Below, one piece after another: positions 8,433 to 17,303 of a stretch of 64,000 nt of DNA. The DNA comes from VBCK01 sp035511515 (lineage in GTDB: Bacteria > Pseudomonadota > Gammaproteobacteria > Burkholderiales > Burkholderiaceae_F). The position numbers and the translations under genes were made by a program. Location of the stretch: NCBI GenBank assembly GCA_035511515.1, contig DATKFG010000015.1, positions 25,976-89,975 on the forward strand, written 5' to 3'. Numbering within the stretch: the stretch's first letter is position 1; every line of letters begins with the position of its first letter. Below the pieces are notes generated by a model. That model was not told the origin of the DNA. It worked only from the letters and a program-made list of their open reading frames with translations, and did no database searches.

Positions 8433-8856
8433 TGCTCGTGTCGAGCGCGGGCGGGCGGCGAGCAACCTGCGCTGCGGCACGCTGCATCGCGCGCTTGATC
8501 GCGGGCGCGAGACGCCGTAACCGGCTCTTGGGCACATAGTCCCAGGCACCGACCTCGACCATCACCGAGGCCTTGACTTCGCCAATGGTGCCGGAAACCA
8601 GAATCAGCGGCAGGTCTGGATAATGGTGCAGGAAGCGCCTGAGCGTGTCCGTAAAGTACATGCCCGGCACCGCATAGTCGGACAGCACCAGGTCCCACCG
8701 TTTCTGAGCCAGCGCCGCGGTCAGCGCTTCGCTGGAATCGACCCGCTCGCATTGCCCGACCAGGCCGGCGAGGCGCAGGGTGCGCTCGATCAGCAGGAAA
8801 TCGGACTCGGTGTCCTCGATGCACAGCACGTTCAAGGGGCCGAGGTCCATGGGCAC
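8401..8856 (-). CDS. Single-domain response regulator (receiver) protein
   Basis: The 151-residue protein is a CheY-like receiver (VLCIEDTESDFLLIERTL, the phospho-acceptor in DLVLSDYAVPG, and LILVSGTIGE, DYVPKSRL for the conserved Ser/Lys) with a short disordered tail. It resembles the N-terminal receiver of the upstream GGDEF-EAL protein, including the unusual LSDYxVPG and LVSGxIGE motifs, so a gene or domain duplication is likely. The start is GTG at 8856 or ATG at 8850. It is seven bases downstream of the GGDEF-EAL gene and is the last gene of the sensory operon. Confidence 0.85.
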   Translation of the reverse strand: MPMDLGPLNVLCIEDTESDFLLIERTLRLAGLVGQCERVDSSEALTAALAQKRWDLVLSDYAVPGMYFTDTLRRFLHHYPDLPLILVSGTIGEVKASVMVEVGAWDYVPKSRLRRLAPAIKRAMQRAAAQVARRPPALDTSISPAAEQPPR

Positions 8857-8863
8857 CGGGCGA

Positions 8864-10936
8864 TCAGGCAGCCGGATCGAGCGCCGACATCAATTTGACG
8901 TCGGAAGCGGGCGTGGCCCGCCCGAAGTAGTAGCCCTGCAAGGCATCGACACCCATGTCGCGCAGCACGTGAACCTGCGAGTCCTGCTCGACGCCTTCAG
9001 CCACCGTCTTCAGCCGCATCGCTTTCGCCAGGGTCACGACCGCCTGCACGATGGCCCTGTCCTGTGACTCCATCGCAATCTCGTCTACGAAGGACTGCGC
9101 GATCTTCAGCGAATTGATCGGATAGCGCTTCAGGTCACTCAGAGACGAATAACCGGATCCGAAGTCGTCGACCGCGATCCGAACGCCCAACCCGCGCAGG
9201 TCGTGCAACAGCTTCATCGTGGCCGCGGTCGGTTCCACCAGCAGGCTTTCGGTCAGCTCGAGCACCAGACAGTTCGGCGGCAGACTGGAATCCTGAAGTG
9301 ACGCCTTCACGCGCTCCAGCAGGTTGTCCTGGCCAAACTGCCTGGCCGACAGGTTCACCGAGACGGAACCGCGGTAGCCGCGCTTGCGCCAGGACATGCA
9401 CTGTGCGCAAGCCGCCCTCAGAACCCAGTCGCCGATCGGAATGATCAGCCCCGTTTCCTCCGCGATCCCCAGAAACGTGTCGGGACTGAGCAGTCCGCGT
9501 TGCGGATGACTCCAGCGCAGCAGGGCCTCGTAACCGCTGACCTGTCCGGTGCTGCTCTCGACCTGCGGCTGGTAGTAAACGCAAAGCTCCTGCCGACCGA
9601 GTGCCTCGCGCAGATCCGAGTCGATGCGGAACCGATCGCGCGCCTGCACGTCCATCTCGGCCGAGAAGAAACGGTACGTCGAGCGGCCTGCCGATTTGGC
9701 GTGGTACATGGCCAGATCGGCATTGGTCAGCAGCGACGGAGCCTCGCGTCCGTCCTTCGGAAACAGGGTGACGCCGATGCTGGCCGACATTCGCAAGCGG
9801 TTTCCTTCGAGCTGCAACGGCTCGGCGATGGCCGCACTGATCCCCGCCACCACGCGCACTACGCCATCGACGCCGCCGGCTTCGGGCAGCAGAACCACGA
9901 ATTCGTCCCCGCTCAGCCGCGCCACCGTGTCGCTGGCGCGCACGTTGCTCACGATGCGCCGCGATACCTCGATCAGGACCCGGTCGCCGATCGCGTGCCC
10001 GAGCGAATCGTTGATGTGCTTGAAGTGGTCCAGGTCCACGAACAGCACGGCCACGCAGCGCTCGGTTCGTTGCGCCTGCGCGATGGCCTGGTGCATACGG
10101 TCCGCCAGCAGGCTCCGATTGGGCAGGTCGGTGAGCGGGTCGTGGTGGGCCAGATGCTCGATGCGGGCCTGTGCGGCCTTGCGCTCGCTGATGTCGGTCA
10201 GCACGCCCACGTAGTGCGTGATTTTCCCCTGCGGGTCGCGCACCGACGCCATGTTGAACCAGGCCGGGTAGGTGTCCCCGTCGCAGCGACGGTTGCAGAC
10301 CTCGCCATTCCAGCTTCCGTTGTCCTGCACGCACGCCCACATTCTTCCGTAAGCGCCGCTATCGTGGCGATCGGCGCCGAGCACGCTCAGATCCTTGCCC
10401 ACGATCTGCGTGGGCGCGTGCCCGGTGATCTCGCTGAAGGCCCGGTTCACCGACATGATCCGGTGCTCGGCGTCGGCCACCATGATGCCCTCGAGCGTGT
10501 TTTCGAAGGCGACCGCCGCCAGGTGCATCTGTTCCTCGGCGAAGCGCCGCGCCGTCTGCTGGACAACCTCGCGCAGTCCGCGCTCGATCGCGGGCACCAG
10601 CCGGGCCAGGCGGTCTTTCAGAACGACGTCCCAGACGCCCTGCTTGAGCAGCTCGACGGCGGCTTCCTCGCCGATCTTGCCGGACACCAGGATGATCGGC
10701 AGGCCGGGCGCCAATGCCTGGATCTGTGCCAGGCTGTCCTTCAGCTGCAGGCCTGGAACGACATAGTCCGACAGGACGATGTCGACCCCGCCGCGCAGCA
10801 GCACGCCGACCAGCTCTTCCAGGCTGGCGACTCGCACGCACTCGGCGGCCAGCCGTTGCTGCCGCAAGTGCCGGTCGATCAGGCGGAAGTCGGCCTCGCG
10901 GTCCTCGATGACGAGGACCCTCAGCGCAGCTGCCAT
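8864..10936 (-). CDS. REC-PAS-GGDEF-EAL response regulator, cyclic-di-GMP turnover
   Basis: The protein has 690 residues: receiver (1-120, phospho-acceptor in IVLSDYVVPG), PAS/PAC (about 137-255, ending YVGVLTDISERKAA), diguanylate cyclase (265-425) and EAL phosphodiesterase (430-685). The cyclase signature reads RLSGDEF, a common GGDEF variant. The EAL side keeps EALLRW, ELTES and DDFGSGYSSL; the usual KID near the end reads KIA. It may therefore make or degrade c-di-GMP in response to phosphorylation. It lies 12 bases downstream of a CheY-like gene in an operon with a PAS histidine kinase, the likely phosphodonor. Confidence 0.92.
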   Translation of the reverse strand: MAAALRVLVIEDREADFRLIDRHLRQQRLAAECVRVASLEELVGVLLRGGVDIVLSDYVVPGLQLKDSLAQIQALAPGLPIILVSGKIGEEAAVELLKQGVWDVVLKDRLARLVPAIERGLREVVQQTARRFAEEQMHLAAVAFENTLEGIMVADAEHRIMSVNRAFSEITGHAPTQIVGKDLSVLGADRHDSGAYGRMWACVQDNGSWNGEVCNRRCDGDTYPAWFNMASVRDPQGKITHYVGVLTDISERKAAQARIEHLAHHDPLTDLPNRSLLADRMHQAIAQAQRTERCVAVLFVDLDHFKHINDSLGHAIGDRVLIEVSRRIVSNVRASDTVARLSGDEFVVLLPEAGGVDGVVRVVAGISAAIAEPLQLEGNRLRMSASIGVTLFPKDGREAPSLLTNADLAMYHAKSAGRSTYRFFSAEMDVQARDRFRIDSDLREALGRQELCVYYQPQVESSTGQVSGYEALLRWSHPQRGLLSPDTFLGIAEETGLIIPIGDWVLRAACAQCMSWRKRGYRGSVSVNLSARQFGQDNLLERVKASLQDSSLPPNCLVLELTESLLVEPTAATMKLLHDLRGLGVRIAVDDFGSGYSSLSDLKRYPINSLKIAQSFVDEIAMESQDRAIVQAVVTLAKAMRLKTVAEGVEQDSQVHVLRDMGVDALQGYYFGRATPASDVKLMSALDPAA

Positions 10937-10948
10937 GCCGGCTCTCCG

Positions 10949-11380
10949 TCAGACAGGCTCGTTGGTCGCCGCCCAGTAGATGCCAAGTCGCGCAACCGTT
11001 TGCGCGAATTCGGTGAAATCGAGCGGCTTGCGCACGAAGCTGTTGCAGCCGCCCTGGTAGCTTCGGAGCCGATCACGCTCCTCGTCCGATGAGGTCAGGA
11101 TCACGACCGGTACCAGCCGCGTGCGGGCGTCACTGCGGATCCGGTTCAGCACGTCCAGCCCGCTCAGACGCGGCAGATTGATGTCCAGCAGCACCACCGC
11201 GGGCGGTTCGCCCGGCGGGCGGCCCGCGAATTCGCCCTCGCCGAACAGGTAGTCCATCGCTTGCTGGCCATCACGAACCACCTCCACCTGGTTGGCCAGA
11301 TTCACCTTCCGTAATGCCCGCAAGGTCAACAACTCGTCCTGCTGATTGTCCTCGACCAGCAGCATCGTCCTGGCTTTCAT
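10949..11380 (-). CDS. Rcp1-type CheY-like response regulator
   Basis: The 143-residue single receiver begins MKARTMLLVEDNQQDELLTLRAL. The acceptor is in VVLLDINLPRLSGLDVL and the C-terminal loop is SFVRKPLDFTEF. Insertions such as FGEGEFAGRPPGEPP are typical of receivers paired with bacteriophytochrome or PAS-type kinases. Its start lies inside the 3' end of the histidine kinase gene, giving a 110-bp overlap that suggests tight translational coupling. Confidence 0.9.
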   Translation of the reverse strand: MKARTMLLVEDNQQDELLTLRALRKVNLANQVEVVRDGQQAMDYLFGEGEFAGRPPGEPPAVVLLDINLPRLSGLDVLNRIRSDARTRLVPVVILTSSDEERDRLRSYQGGCNSFVRKPLDFTEFAQTVARLGIYWAATNEPV

Positions 11381-12572
11381 GGGGAGCTCCCGCACTTTCG
11401 TCACCTGAAAAAGGCAGTGAAAAGAAAAACTCGGCACCCTTGCCCGGTGCCGAGGTGGCATGGATGTGGCCGCCGTGCCGATGCACGATGCGCTGCACGG
11501 TGGCCAGTCCGATTCCGATCCCCGGAAACTCGTCCTGTCGGTGCAGGCGCTGGAACGGCTGGAACAGCTTCTCGCCGTGGGCCATGTCGAAACCGGTGCC
11601 GTTATCGGCCACATGGAACACGCGCTGCCCGCCGTCGTCATCGGTCGCGAACACGCGGATCGAGCCGTCCTGCGAGCGCGACGTGTATTTCCAGGCGTTG
11701 CCGAGCAGATTGCGCATCGCGATTTCGATCATGCGGGCGTCGGCGCGAACGGTCAGCCCGCTCTGGACGTGCCAGGACACCTTGCGCGAGGGCTCGATCT
11801 CGACAAATTCCTTCAGGATCTCCACGGACAGTCCCGACAAGTCGATCCGATCCCGGCGCAGCTCGCCACGGACGCTGCGGGACAGCTGCAGCAGTCCGTC
11901 GATCAGCTCGGCCAGATGCTCGCTGCCGCGGACGATCTGGTTGAGATAGACACGGGCCTCGCCGTCGATGCGCTCGCCGTAGTCCTCCATCAGCGCCTGA
12001 CTGAAGCCTTCCATCGCACGCAGCGGCGCCCGCAGGTCATGCGCCACCGTGTAACTGAAACTCTCGAGCTCCTGGTTGGCGGCTCGCAGCTCGGCGGTGC
12101 TCTCCTCGACCCGCTGCTCCAGCTTCGCATTCAAGCGCAGCATTTCCTCCTCGGTCCGGACGCGTTCCGTGAGGTCGCGCAGGATCACGGTGTACAGCTT
12201 TTCCCCGGCCACGTCGCTGTGCGAGATGGACGCCTCGATCGGAAATTCGGATCCGTCGCGGCGCATCCCGTAGATGCGACCGAGCTGGCCCATCCGGCGC
12301 CGCGTGACCAGGGTGCAGCCGAAGGTCTGGATGTGCTCGCAGTGCGCGGCCCGGAAGCGCGGCGGGATCAACCGTTCGAGCGGCTGTCCGATCATTTCGA
12401 TCGATGGGTACCCGAACATCGTCTCGGCGGCGCCGTTGAACAGTGCGACTCGTTGCGCGTCATCCACGATGATCACCGCGTCCATCGCCGAGGCGATGAC
12501 GCTGGCCAGCCGCTCCTCGTCTTCGAGCAGCGACGAGTCGGCGCGGGCCGGTTGCTCAGTCCGCTTGCGCAT
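11271..12572 (-). CDS. PAS-domain sensor histidine kinase
   Basis: The 433-residue cytoplasmic kinase has a PAS domain (about 25-145, ending VILRDLTERVR), a coiled coil, HisKA with the H-box SYTVAHDLRAPLRAMEGF, and HATPase_c (NLLGNAWKYT, VADNGTGFD, GIGIGLATVQRIV). The kinase fold ends near GAEFFFSLPF, and about 40 further low-complexity residues run through the overlap with the downstream receiver gene. No transmembrane helices are seen. MRKRTEQPARAD is taken as the N-terminus; upstream sequence in frame is not PAS-like. Confidence 0.9.
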   Translation of the reverse strand: MRKRTEQPARADSSLLEDEERLASVIASAMDAVIIVDDAQRVALFNGAAETMFGYPSIEMIGQPLERLIPPRFRAAHCEHIQTFGCTLVTRRRMGQLGRIYGMRRDGSEFPIEASISHSDVAGEKLYTVILRDLTERVRTEEEMLRLNAKLEQRVEESTAELRAANQELESFSYTVAHDLRAPLRAMEGFSQALMEDYGERIDGEARVYLNQIVRGSEHLAELIDGLLQLSRSVRGELRRDRIDLSGLSVEILKEFVEIEPSRKVSWHVQSGLTVRADARMIEIAMRNLLGNAWKYTSRSQDGSIRVFATDDDGGQRVFHVADNGTGFDMAHGEKLFQPFQRLHRQDEFPGIGIGLATVQRIVHRHGGHIHATSAPGKGAEFFFSLPFSGDESAGAPHESQDDAAGRGQSAGRVVDLAGITEGESGQPGGGGS

Positions 12573-12837
12573 TGGCAGATCCCTGGTTCCCGGTAGTTTC
12601 GGAGCCGCGCCATGCGGCCCCGGCCTCAGCGACCGGCCCGAACATCCCGCGCACCGTATCCATGACCCGGGGGCCGTGCTCAGCCCAGGCCAACCGCTCG
12701 AGCAACTCCTCGATGCCAGAATGCGAAACGGCACGCAGAAGGCCGAGCACGAACAGGCCGCTAACGAATACGGCCTGAATCTTTCGCTCGATAGGTCGCA
12801 ATTCCGCCGTGTTGACCAACGTCCGCGCCGAGTTCAT
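12556..12837 (-). CDS. Hypothetical small protein at the head of the sensory operon
   Basis: This is an open frame of 93 codons from ATG 12837 (MNSARTLVNTAELRPIERK) that overlaps the start of the kinase gene by 17 bp. It has one hydrophobic stretch (IQAVFVSGLFVLGLLRAV) and an acidic/Gly-rich tail. I recognise no family and the ribosome binding site is weak. Support is its position and short overlap, which is typical of coupled genes; it could be spurious. Confidence 0.35.
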   Translation of the reverse strand: MNSARTLVNTAELRPIERKIQAVFVSGLFVLGLLRAVSHSGIEELLERLAWAEHGPRVMDTVRGMFGPVAEAGAAWRGSETTGNQGSANAQAD

Positions 12838-13328
12838 CCCAACAAAAAGACCGTCCTGCTGTACTGCGCTTACCGGCGCCACGGCAGAAAGACCGACAAC
12901 TCGTGCGCTCCGACAGGCCATGACTCGAGCCCACATCGCGCCGGTGGAGTCTATCAACGCCGTGTCGATATTTCACGCGATAACTGCCCGACCACGCTTA
13001 CAATGCGGGATCTGCCCGATCGGCCATAAGAGCGCGAGCACGACGGCACCTTGTCCCCGTTCACGCGCTGTTCACTTGCCGCGCGCTGAAATACCTCATG
13101 TGATATGCAATTCAACTCAGACGCTAAAACGCACTCAAACCCGACACACCAAAAATAAAGCTGTCGCACCTGCGTGCGCCTTGCTGCGTCGCGATCATCG
13201 AGGCGACTTGAATCGGGTTCGACTCAAAGCTCGATTCAACTCCGATCGCTCTGGCCAGCCCGATGGTGTGCCGCGTCATAGCGACGCGGGCCGCGAATTG
13301 ATAAATCGCAATTCGGGTGCGGCGCCGA
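12838..13328. other. Intergenic region of about 490 bp
   Basis: No convincing gene is seen. It is less GC-rich than its surroundings. It contains an 8-bp perfect dyad, TTGAATCG (13208-13215) and CGATTCAA (13232-13239), and two copies of ATTCAACTC at 13110 and 13234. The region presumably holds the promoter of the sensory operon (minus strand). Confidence 0.4.
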
Positions 13329-13859
13329 TCAGGCGCGTTCGCTGTCTTCAAGGGTCAGGTCGACCATCAGGTCGTTGGCGAGCGCTTCGAGCGCATCGCG
13401 CAACTGCGCCGTGCCCAATTGCGCCGGAACCAGCAGCCGCGCTGAGGCGCGCACCAGGCTCTCGCCGGACATCGAGCCGCTGACGAAGTCGGTGACGAGC
13501 TCCTCGATGCTGACACCGCGGCTTGCCAGTGCATGCGAGATATCGCGCACCACTCCGGGCCGGTCCTGGCCAACGATCTCCAGCCGCATTTTGCGGCCGC
13601 GCGCCTCGCCGCTGCGATCGCTACCCCGGGTGACGACGATCCGCAGCCCGTGCGCCTCGAGCTCCCGCAACGCCAGGACCAGAGGTTCGACCTGGGTCTG
13701 TGGAACATGTACGTGGACGATTCCAGCGAATTGGCCGGCCAGATTGGCCATCCGCGACTCGAGCCAGTTGCCGCCCAATGCGGCGACTTTGTCCGATATC
13801 AGGTTGACCAGGCCCGGACGATCCGGGCCGACGATCGTCAGGATCAGCGAGACCGCCAT
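13329..13859 (-). CDS. GcvR-like tandem ACT-domain protein
   Basis: The 176-residue protein consists of two ACT domains: residues 3-80 (LILTIVGPDRPGLVNLISDKVAALGGNWLESRMANLAGQFAGIV) and about 90-170 (LEIVGQDRPGVVRDISHALASRGVSIEEL). This is the architecture of the glycine-cleavage-system regulator GcvR and related amino-acid sensors. It has no DNA-binding domain. No glycine cleavage genes are nearby, so its target is unknown. Confidence 0.85.
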   Translation of the reverse strand: MAVSLILTIVGPDRPGLVNLISDKVAALGGNWLESRMANLAGQFAGIVHVHVPQTQVEPLVLALRELEAHGLRIVVTRGSDRSGEARGRKMRLEIVGQDRPGVVRDISHALASRGVSIEELVTDFVSGSMSGESLVRASARLLVPAQLGTAQLRDALEALANDLMVDLTLEDSERA

Positions 13860-14284
13860 GGGCCATCCTCCGTCGGTTGCCTGCGATCGTAACGATATCG
13901 ACCTTCGTCAGTCCAGCGCCAAGCCGGCACGGTCCGCGTTGTTCGGAAGTTCGCACGAGCAGCTTGCGCCGATTTGGCTATCGGCAAGCGGGCCGCAAAC
14001 CTGATCGCGTACATCCGCACGCGGATGCCTATTTGGCGGGGTGGCCGGCCCGCGGCGCGGGCGCTCGCCCTGGTTGCCGCAGACGCTCGTACAGGCCCGT
14101 AGGGCCTTCCCCAGCCGCCCCGTGAGCCAGCTCGTAAGGCAAACGTGCCCGGCGACGCCTTCACAGCGAATCGATCGGGTCAAGTCGATGTGACCTGGAC
14201 GGGAACTCGGAGTAGGCTGTAGCGGACTAAACCAGGGTGAATGGGGCCCAGATTCGATTCGACTCGCCCCGGCAGGAGATCGCC
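13860..14284. other. Intergenic region of about 425 bp
   Basis: It is divergent between the ACT gene (minus) and the Gly/Tyr-rich secreted protein (plus). Several open frames cross it, but none has a plausible start or recognisable protein. I see no tRNA or clear hairpin. It must carry the promoters of both flanking genes. Confidence 0.4.
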
Positions 14285-14764
14285 GTGAAGACGTATTCGG
14301 CTGTATTCGGAACCATGGTTGCGGCCATCTTGCTCGCCGCGACACCGCGGCCAGCGGGTGCATACGGCGCAGGATCTTCTGGCGGCGGACATTCGGGAGG
14401 CGGTGGACATTCTGGCGGTGGCGGACACTCCGCCGAGGGTGGACACGCCAGCCAAGGCTGGTCCGGGCGCGGCGGCGGCTGGGGCGGCCACGGCGGGGAC
14501 TGGCACCATCACGGCTTTCGCGGCGGCTGGGGCGTCGGATGGGGTTGGGGACCGTACTGGGACCCGTGGGTGTGGGGATACGGCTATCCGTACTACTACG
14601 GCTATGAGCCTGCCTATCCGCTTTACGCGCCCGTTGATCCGTTGCCCTCGGCACCGCCTCCTCCGGCCTATTGGTATTACTGCTCGTCGAGCAAGGCGTA
14701 CTACCCATACGTGTCGCAGTGTCCAGTACCCTGGGTACCGGTTGCCCCTAACCCACCCGGCTGA
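14285..14764 (+). CDS. Secreted Gly/His/Trp-rich protein with YWYYC...YYPYV...C motif
   Basis: The 159-residue protein starts at a GTG preceded by AGGAG. A signal peptide (VFGTMVAAILLAATPRPAGA) is followed by Gly/His/Ser repeats (SGGGHSGGGGHSGGGGHS), a Trp/Tyr-rich stretch and the C-terminus YWYYCSSSKAYYPYVSQCP. The C-terminal motif is shared with the protein at 7038-7385, so they are paralogues with different linkers. The His/Gly repeats could bind metal; this is inference. Export and envelope location are well supported. Confidence 0.83.
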   Translation: MKTYSAVFGTMVAAILLAATPRPAGAYGAGSSGGGHSGGGGHSGGGGHSAEGGHASQGWSGRGGGWGGHGGDWHHHGFRGGWGVGWGWGPYWDPWVWGYGYPYYYGYEPAYPLYAPVDPLPSAPPPPAYWYYCSSSKAYYPYVSQCPVPWVPVAPNPPG

Positions 14765-14775
14765 AACCGGCTGAT

Positions 14776-14790
14776 GGGGACGTAGTCCCC
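14776..14790 (+). terminator. Short hairpin after the Gly-rich secreted protein gene
   Basis: A perfect stem GGGGAC (14776-14781) and GTCCCC (14785-14790) with a GTA loop starts 12 bases after the stop. There is no T-run, so this may be a processing or attenuating hairpin rather than an intrinsic terminator. Confidence 0.3.
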
Positions 14791-14853
14791 CCGTCTGGAG
14801 GGCGCGGAAAAAAAGTACGATCTGCCCTCCCGCATCCGGAAACCGCCGGCGCG

Positions 14854-17268
14854 ATGATCTGGTTCAATGAGCTTTTGCGTGGCCCGGCCGCGAAATCCCC
14901 GGAGCACCCGGCCGCAGCGGCGCCAAGCGCGGTCGACCCGGACACTGCGCGCGCCGCGCTGGCCGCTGCCAGCGGCGAGGAGCAACAGCGCCGTCACGCC
15001 GAGGCGCTTGGCTGCGCGCTCGCTGCATTGCAAAAAGCGCCGCTGCCGGCAGACGGGCCAGGCGTGTGGGCGGCCGCCATATCTCACCTGGCCGACAAAT
15101 CGATTGCCCTGCAGTGGATTGAACACCTGAGCGGGGACGGCTGGCTCGGCGAGGTTGCAGCCAGCGGGCGCTTCGCAGAGGTCCGGTTGGCCGCGGCCCA
15201 GCGGATCGAAGACCGTGCGGTCCTGCGCCAGCTGTCCCACCTGAGCCGGGGCAGGGACAAGGCGGTGTTCCGGCACTGCTCGGACGTTCTTCGGAAAGAC
15301 CGCCAGGCGGCTGGACGGGCGCAGCGCGCCGCACAGCTGGCCGCGGACTTGCGCGACCTGCTGGACCACGCACCGCTGTCGGTCTCGTGTCTGCTGGATC
15401 TGCAACGCGAATTGCACGCGCTGGGCAACGGCAGCGAGGCACCGCTGCCCGAATGCAGCGTGCTGTTGGAGCAGGCCGAAGCGCGATTGAGACAGGAGTC
15501 GGAGGCGCGGCGCGCGCTGCAGGCTTGCCGCGCCGAGGCTGCCGAGTTACTGGCCCAATGCACGGCGGCCGGCCCGACGCTCGCCGCCGAGCAGCTCGAC
15601 GGTTGGCGCGATCGGTTCTCGGGGCTGGCTCAGGTTCACACGGGGCTTCCGCCTTGGCTGGCCGGCAAGGCTGCCCATCAGGCGCTGGAGTCGTTGCTGC
15701 GCCAGCTCGAGTCGCGCCTGACCGCGATCGCATCGGAACCGGAGCAGGCCGCTGCGCCAGAGCCGCCGGCCCCAGCGATCGAGATCGCTGCGACGCCTGA
15801 GCCTGCGGCCAAACCGCCGGTCGATCTGGCGGCGGTGCGCGCGCTGCTGGAGCGTATGGAGCAGGCCCTGGAGCAGGGACACCTGGGTGAAGCCGACGCG
15901 GCTGCAAAGCAGATCAAGGCCACCGTGGCGGGCGGTGCCTTGCACGGCAACCTGGCGGCGCGGCTGCAGCGTGCACAGGCGCGTCTGGCCGAGTTGAGCG
16001 ACTGGGCGAAGTGGGGCGCGCAAAAAAAACGCGAGCAGCTGATCGCGGCCGCACAGAGTCTCCTGGCCGGCAGCCACGAGGTCGAACACCTGGCCCGGGC
16101 CGTGCCGGCGCTGCGGGAGGAATGGAAGCAGGTCACTGGCCAGACCGCGCCCACGCAAGGCGAGTGGGGACGCTTCGACGCTGCCCTCGAGAAGGCTTAC
16201 CGGCCGGTGGCCGCGCGCCATGCCGAAGAGGCGGCACGACGATCAAAAGCGCGCGCGGACAAGGAGGCGCTGTGCGCCGAATGGGAGGCGGCCGCCGCCG
16301 CAATCGACTGGGAGCGCGCGGACTACACGGCGGTCGAAGCGCAGCGTCAGCGGGTGCTGGACCGCTGGCGCGGTGCGCCGCTCGCGGGATTTCGCGACGA
16401 GCGCGCCTTGCGCAAACGCCTCGAAAAGACGCTCGGCGAGGTCGACCAGCGTCTTGCGGCGGCGCGAGCGGCAGAGATCGGCCGGCGCGAAGAACTGATC
16501 GCGGTCGCCGAGGCGCTGCGCGAGGCACCCGACCTGCGCAGCGCGATCAGCGAAACCCGCACGCTGCAGCAGCGATGGCGCGACGAGGCCGGCCCGCTGC
16601 GGCTGACGCGCTTCGACGAACAGAAGCTGTGGCGGCGCTTCCGGGCGGCCTGCGACGCCGTGTTCACGCGCCGCGATGCCGAGCGCGCCGAGCAGGTGGT
16701 GCAACGGGAAAAACGCGCGCAAACACGCGCGACGCTGCTGGATGGGTTCGCGGCAGCATGGCCCGGCATGGACGCGAGCCAGCTCAAACGCGCGCTGGCA
16801 CAGTTCCGCTCCGATTGGGACGGCACCCGGACCGGCCGGGCCGAAGCCACCGATGCACTGGACCAGCGGGCCCGCGCCCAGCAGCAGCAGGCGCAGCGGC
16901 GAATCGACGAGTTGCAGCGGCACGCATACCGAGACCGGCTCGAACGCATGGCACAGCAGGCGGCGCCGGCCGCAGATCTGGACGCCGAGGCGCTCGCTGC
17001 CGGGCGCAAAGAGCGCGAGCTGCTGCTGATCGACCTGGAGATCGCGCTGGACCTGCCCACACCGGAGGCCTTCGCGCAGGCGCGCAGGCGCCGCCAGCTG
17101 GAGCGGCTGCAGGTGCGTTTTCGGGGAGACCGTCCGCAACAACCGCGGGCGGAAGATCTGCTGGCCCGCCTGTACGCGGCCCCGGCGGGCCCCGACGCGG
17201 AAATGGATGCCAGGCTGGCCGCCGTGGTGGGCAGGCTGATCGAGCAAGGAACGGCCGCGGCCAGATGA
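14854..17268 (+). CDS. DUF349-domain protein
   Basis: The 804-residue cytoplasmic protein is very rich in Ala/Arg/Glu and almost entirely helical. The C-terminal half has several DUF349 repeats, recognisable by EEWKQVTGQTAPTQGEWGRFDAAL, RWRDEAGPLRLTRFDEQKLWRRFRAACDAVFTRR and similar W-x-F-dAxC/A units. DUF349 proteins are long coiled-coil proteins with no settled function. The N-terminal half (1-330) scores as helical repeats. The gene is followed by a bidirectional hairpin. Confidence 0.85.
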   Translation: MIWFNELLRGPAAKSPEHPAAAAPSAVDPDTARAALAAASGEEQQRRHAEALGCALAALQKAPLPADGPGVWAAAISHLADKSIALQWIEHLSGDGWLGEVAASGRFAEVRLAAAQRIEDRAVLRQLSHLSRGRDKAVFRHCSDVLRKDRQAAGRAQRAAQLAADLRDLLDHAPLSVSCLLDLQRELHALGNGSEAPLPECSVLLEQAEARLRQESEARRALQACRAEAAELLAQCTAAGPTLAAEQLDGWRDRFSGLAQVHTGLPPWLAGKAAHQALESLLRQLESRLTAIASEPEQAAAPEPPAPAIEIAATPEPAAKPPVDLAAVRALLERMEQALEQGHLGEADAAAKQIKATVAGGALHGNLAARLQRAQARLAELSDWAKWGAQKKREQLIAAAQSLLAGSHEVEHLARAVPALREEWKQVTGQTAPTQGEWGRFDAALEKAYRPVAARHAEEAARRSKARADKEALCAEWEAAAAAIDWERADYTAVEAQRQRVLDRWRGAPLAGFRDERALRKRLEKTLGEVDQRLAAARAAEIGRREELIAVAEALREAPDLRSAISETRTLQQRWRDEAGPLRLTRFDEQKLWRRFRAACDAVFTRRDAERAEQVVQREKRAQTRATLLDGFAAAWPGMDASQLKRALAQFRSDWDGTRTGRAEATDALDQRARAQQQQAQRRIDELQRHAYRDRLERMAQQAAPAADLDAEALAAGRKERELLLIDLEIALDLPTPEAFAQARRRRQLERLQVRFRGDRPQQPRAEDLLARLYAAPAGPDAEMDARLAAVVGRLIEQGTAAAR

Positions 17269-17286
17269 TTCGCCGGCCGTTTTCCT
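17250..17286. terminator. Hairpin between convergent genes
   Basis: The stem AACGGCCG (17250-17257) and CGGCCGTT (17274-17281) overlaps the DUF349 stop codon and is followed by TTTCC. It probably terminates the DUF349 transcript; in the other direction it lacks a T-run. Confidence 0.5.
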
Positions 17287-17303
17287 GACGGCGCCGGCGG
17301 GCG

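Noticed and set aside
9500..11092. 530-codon plus-strand frame opposite the GGDEF-EAL gene
   Set aside because: No domain character; the opposite strand encodes four clear domains.
12809..13483. 224-codon plus-strand frame across the intergenic region near 13 kb
   Set aside because: Composition is not protein-like and it runs into the antisense of the ACT-domain gene.
13908..14708. 266-codon minus-strand frame over the Gly/Tyr-rich secreted gene
   Set aside because: Arg/Pro/Ser-rich shadow without domain; the plus-strand gene has a signal peptide and a good ribosome site.
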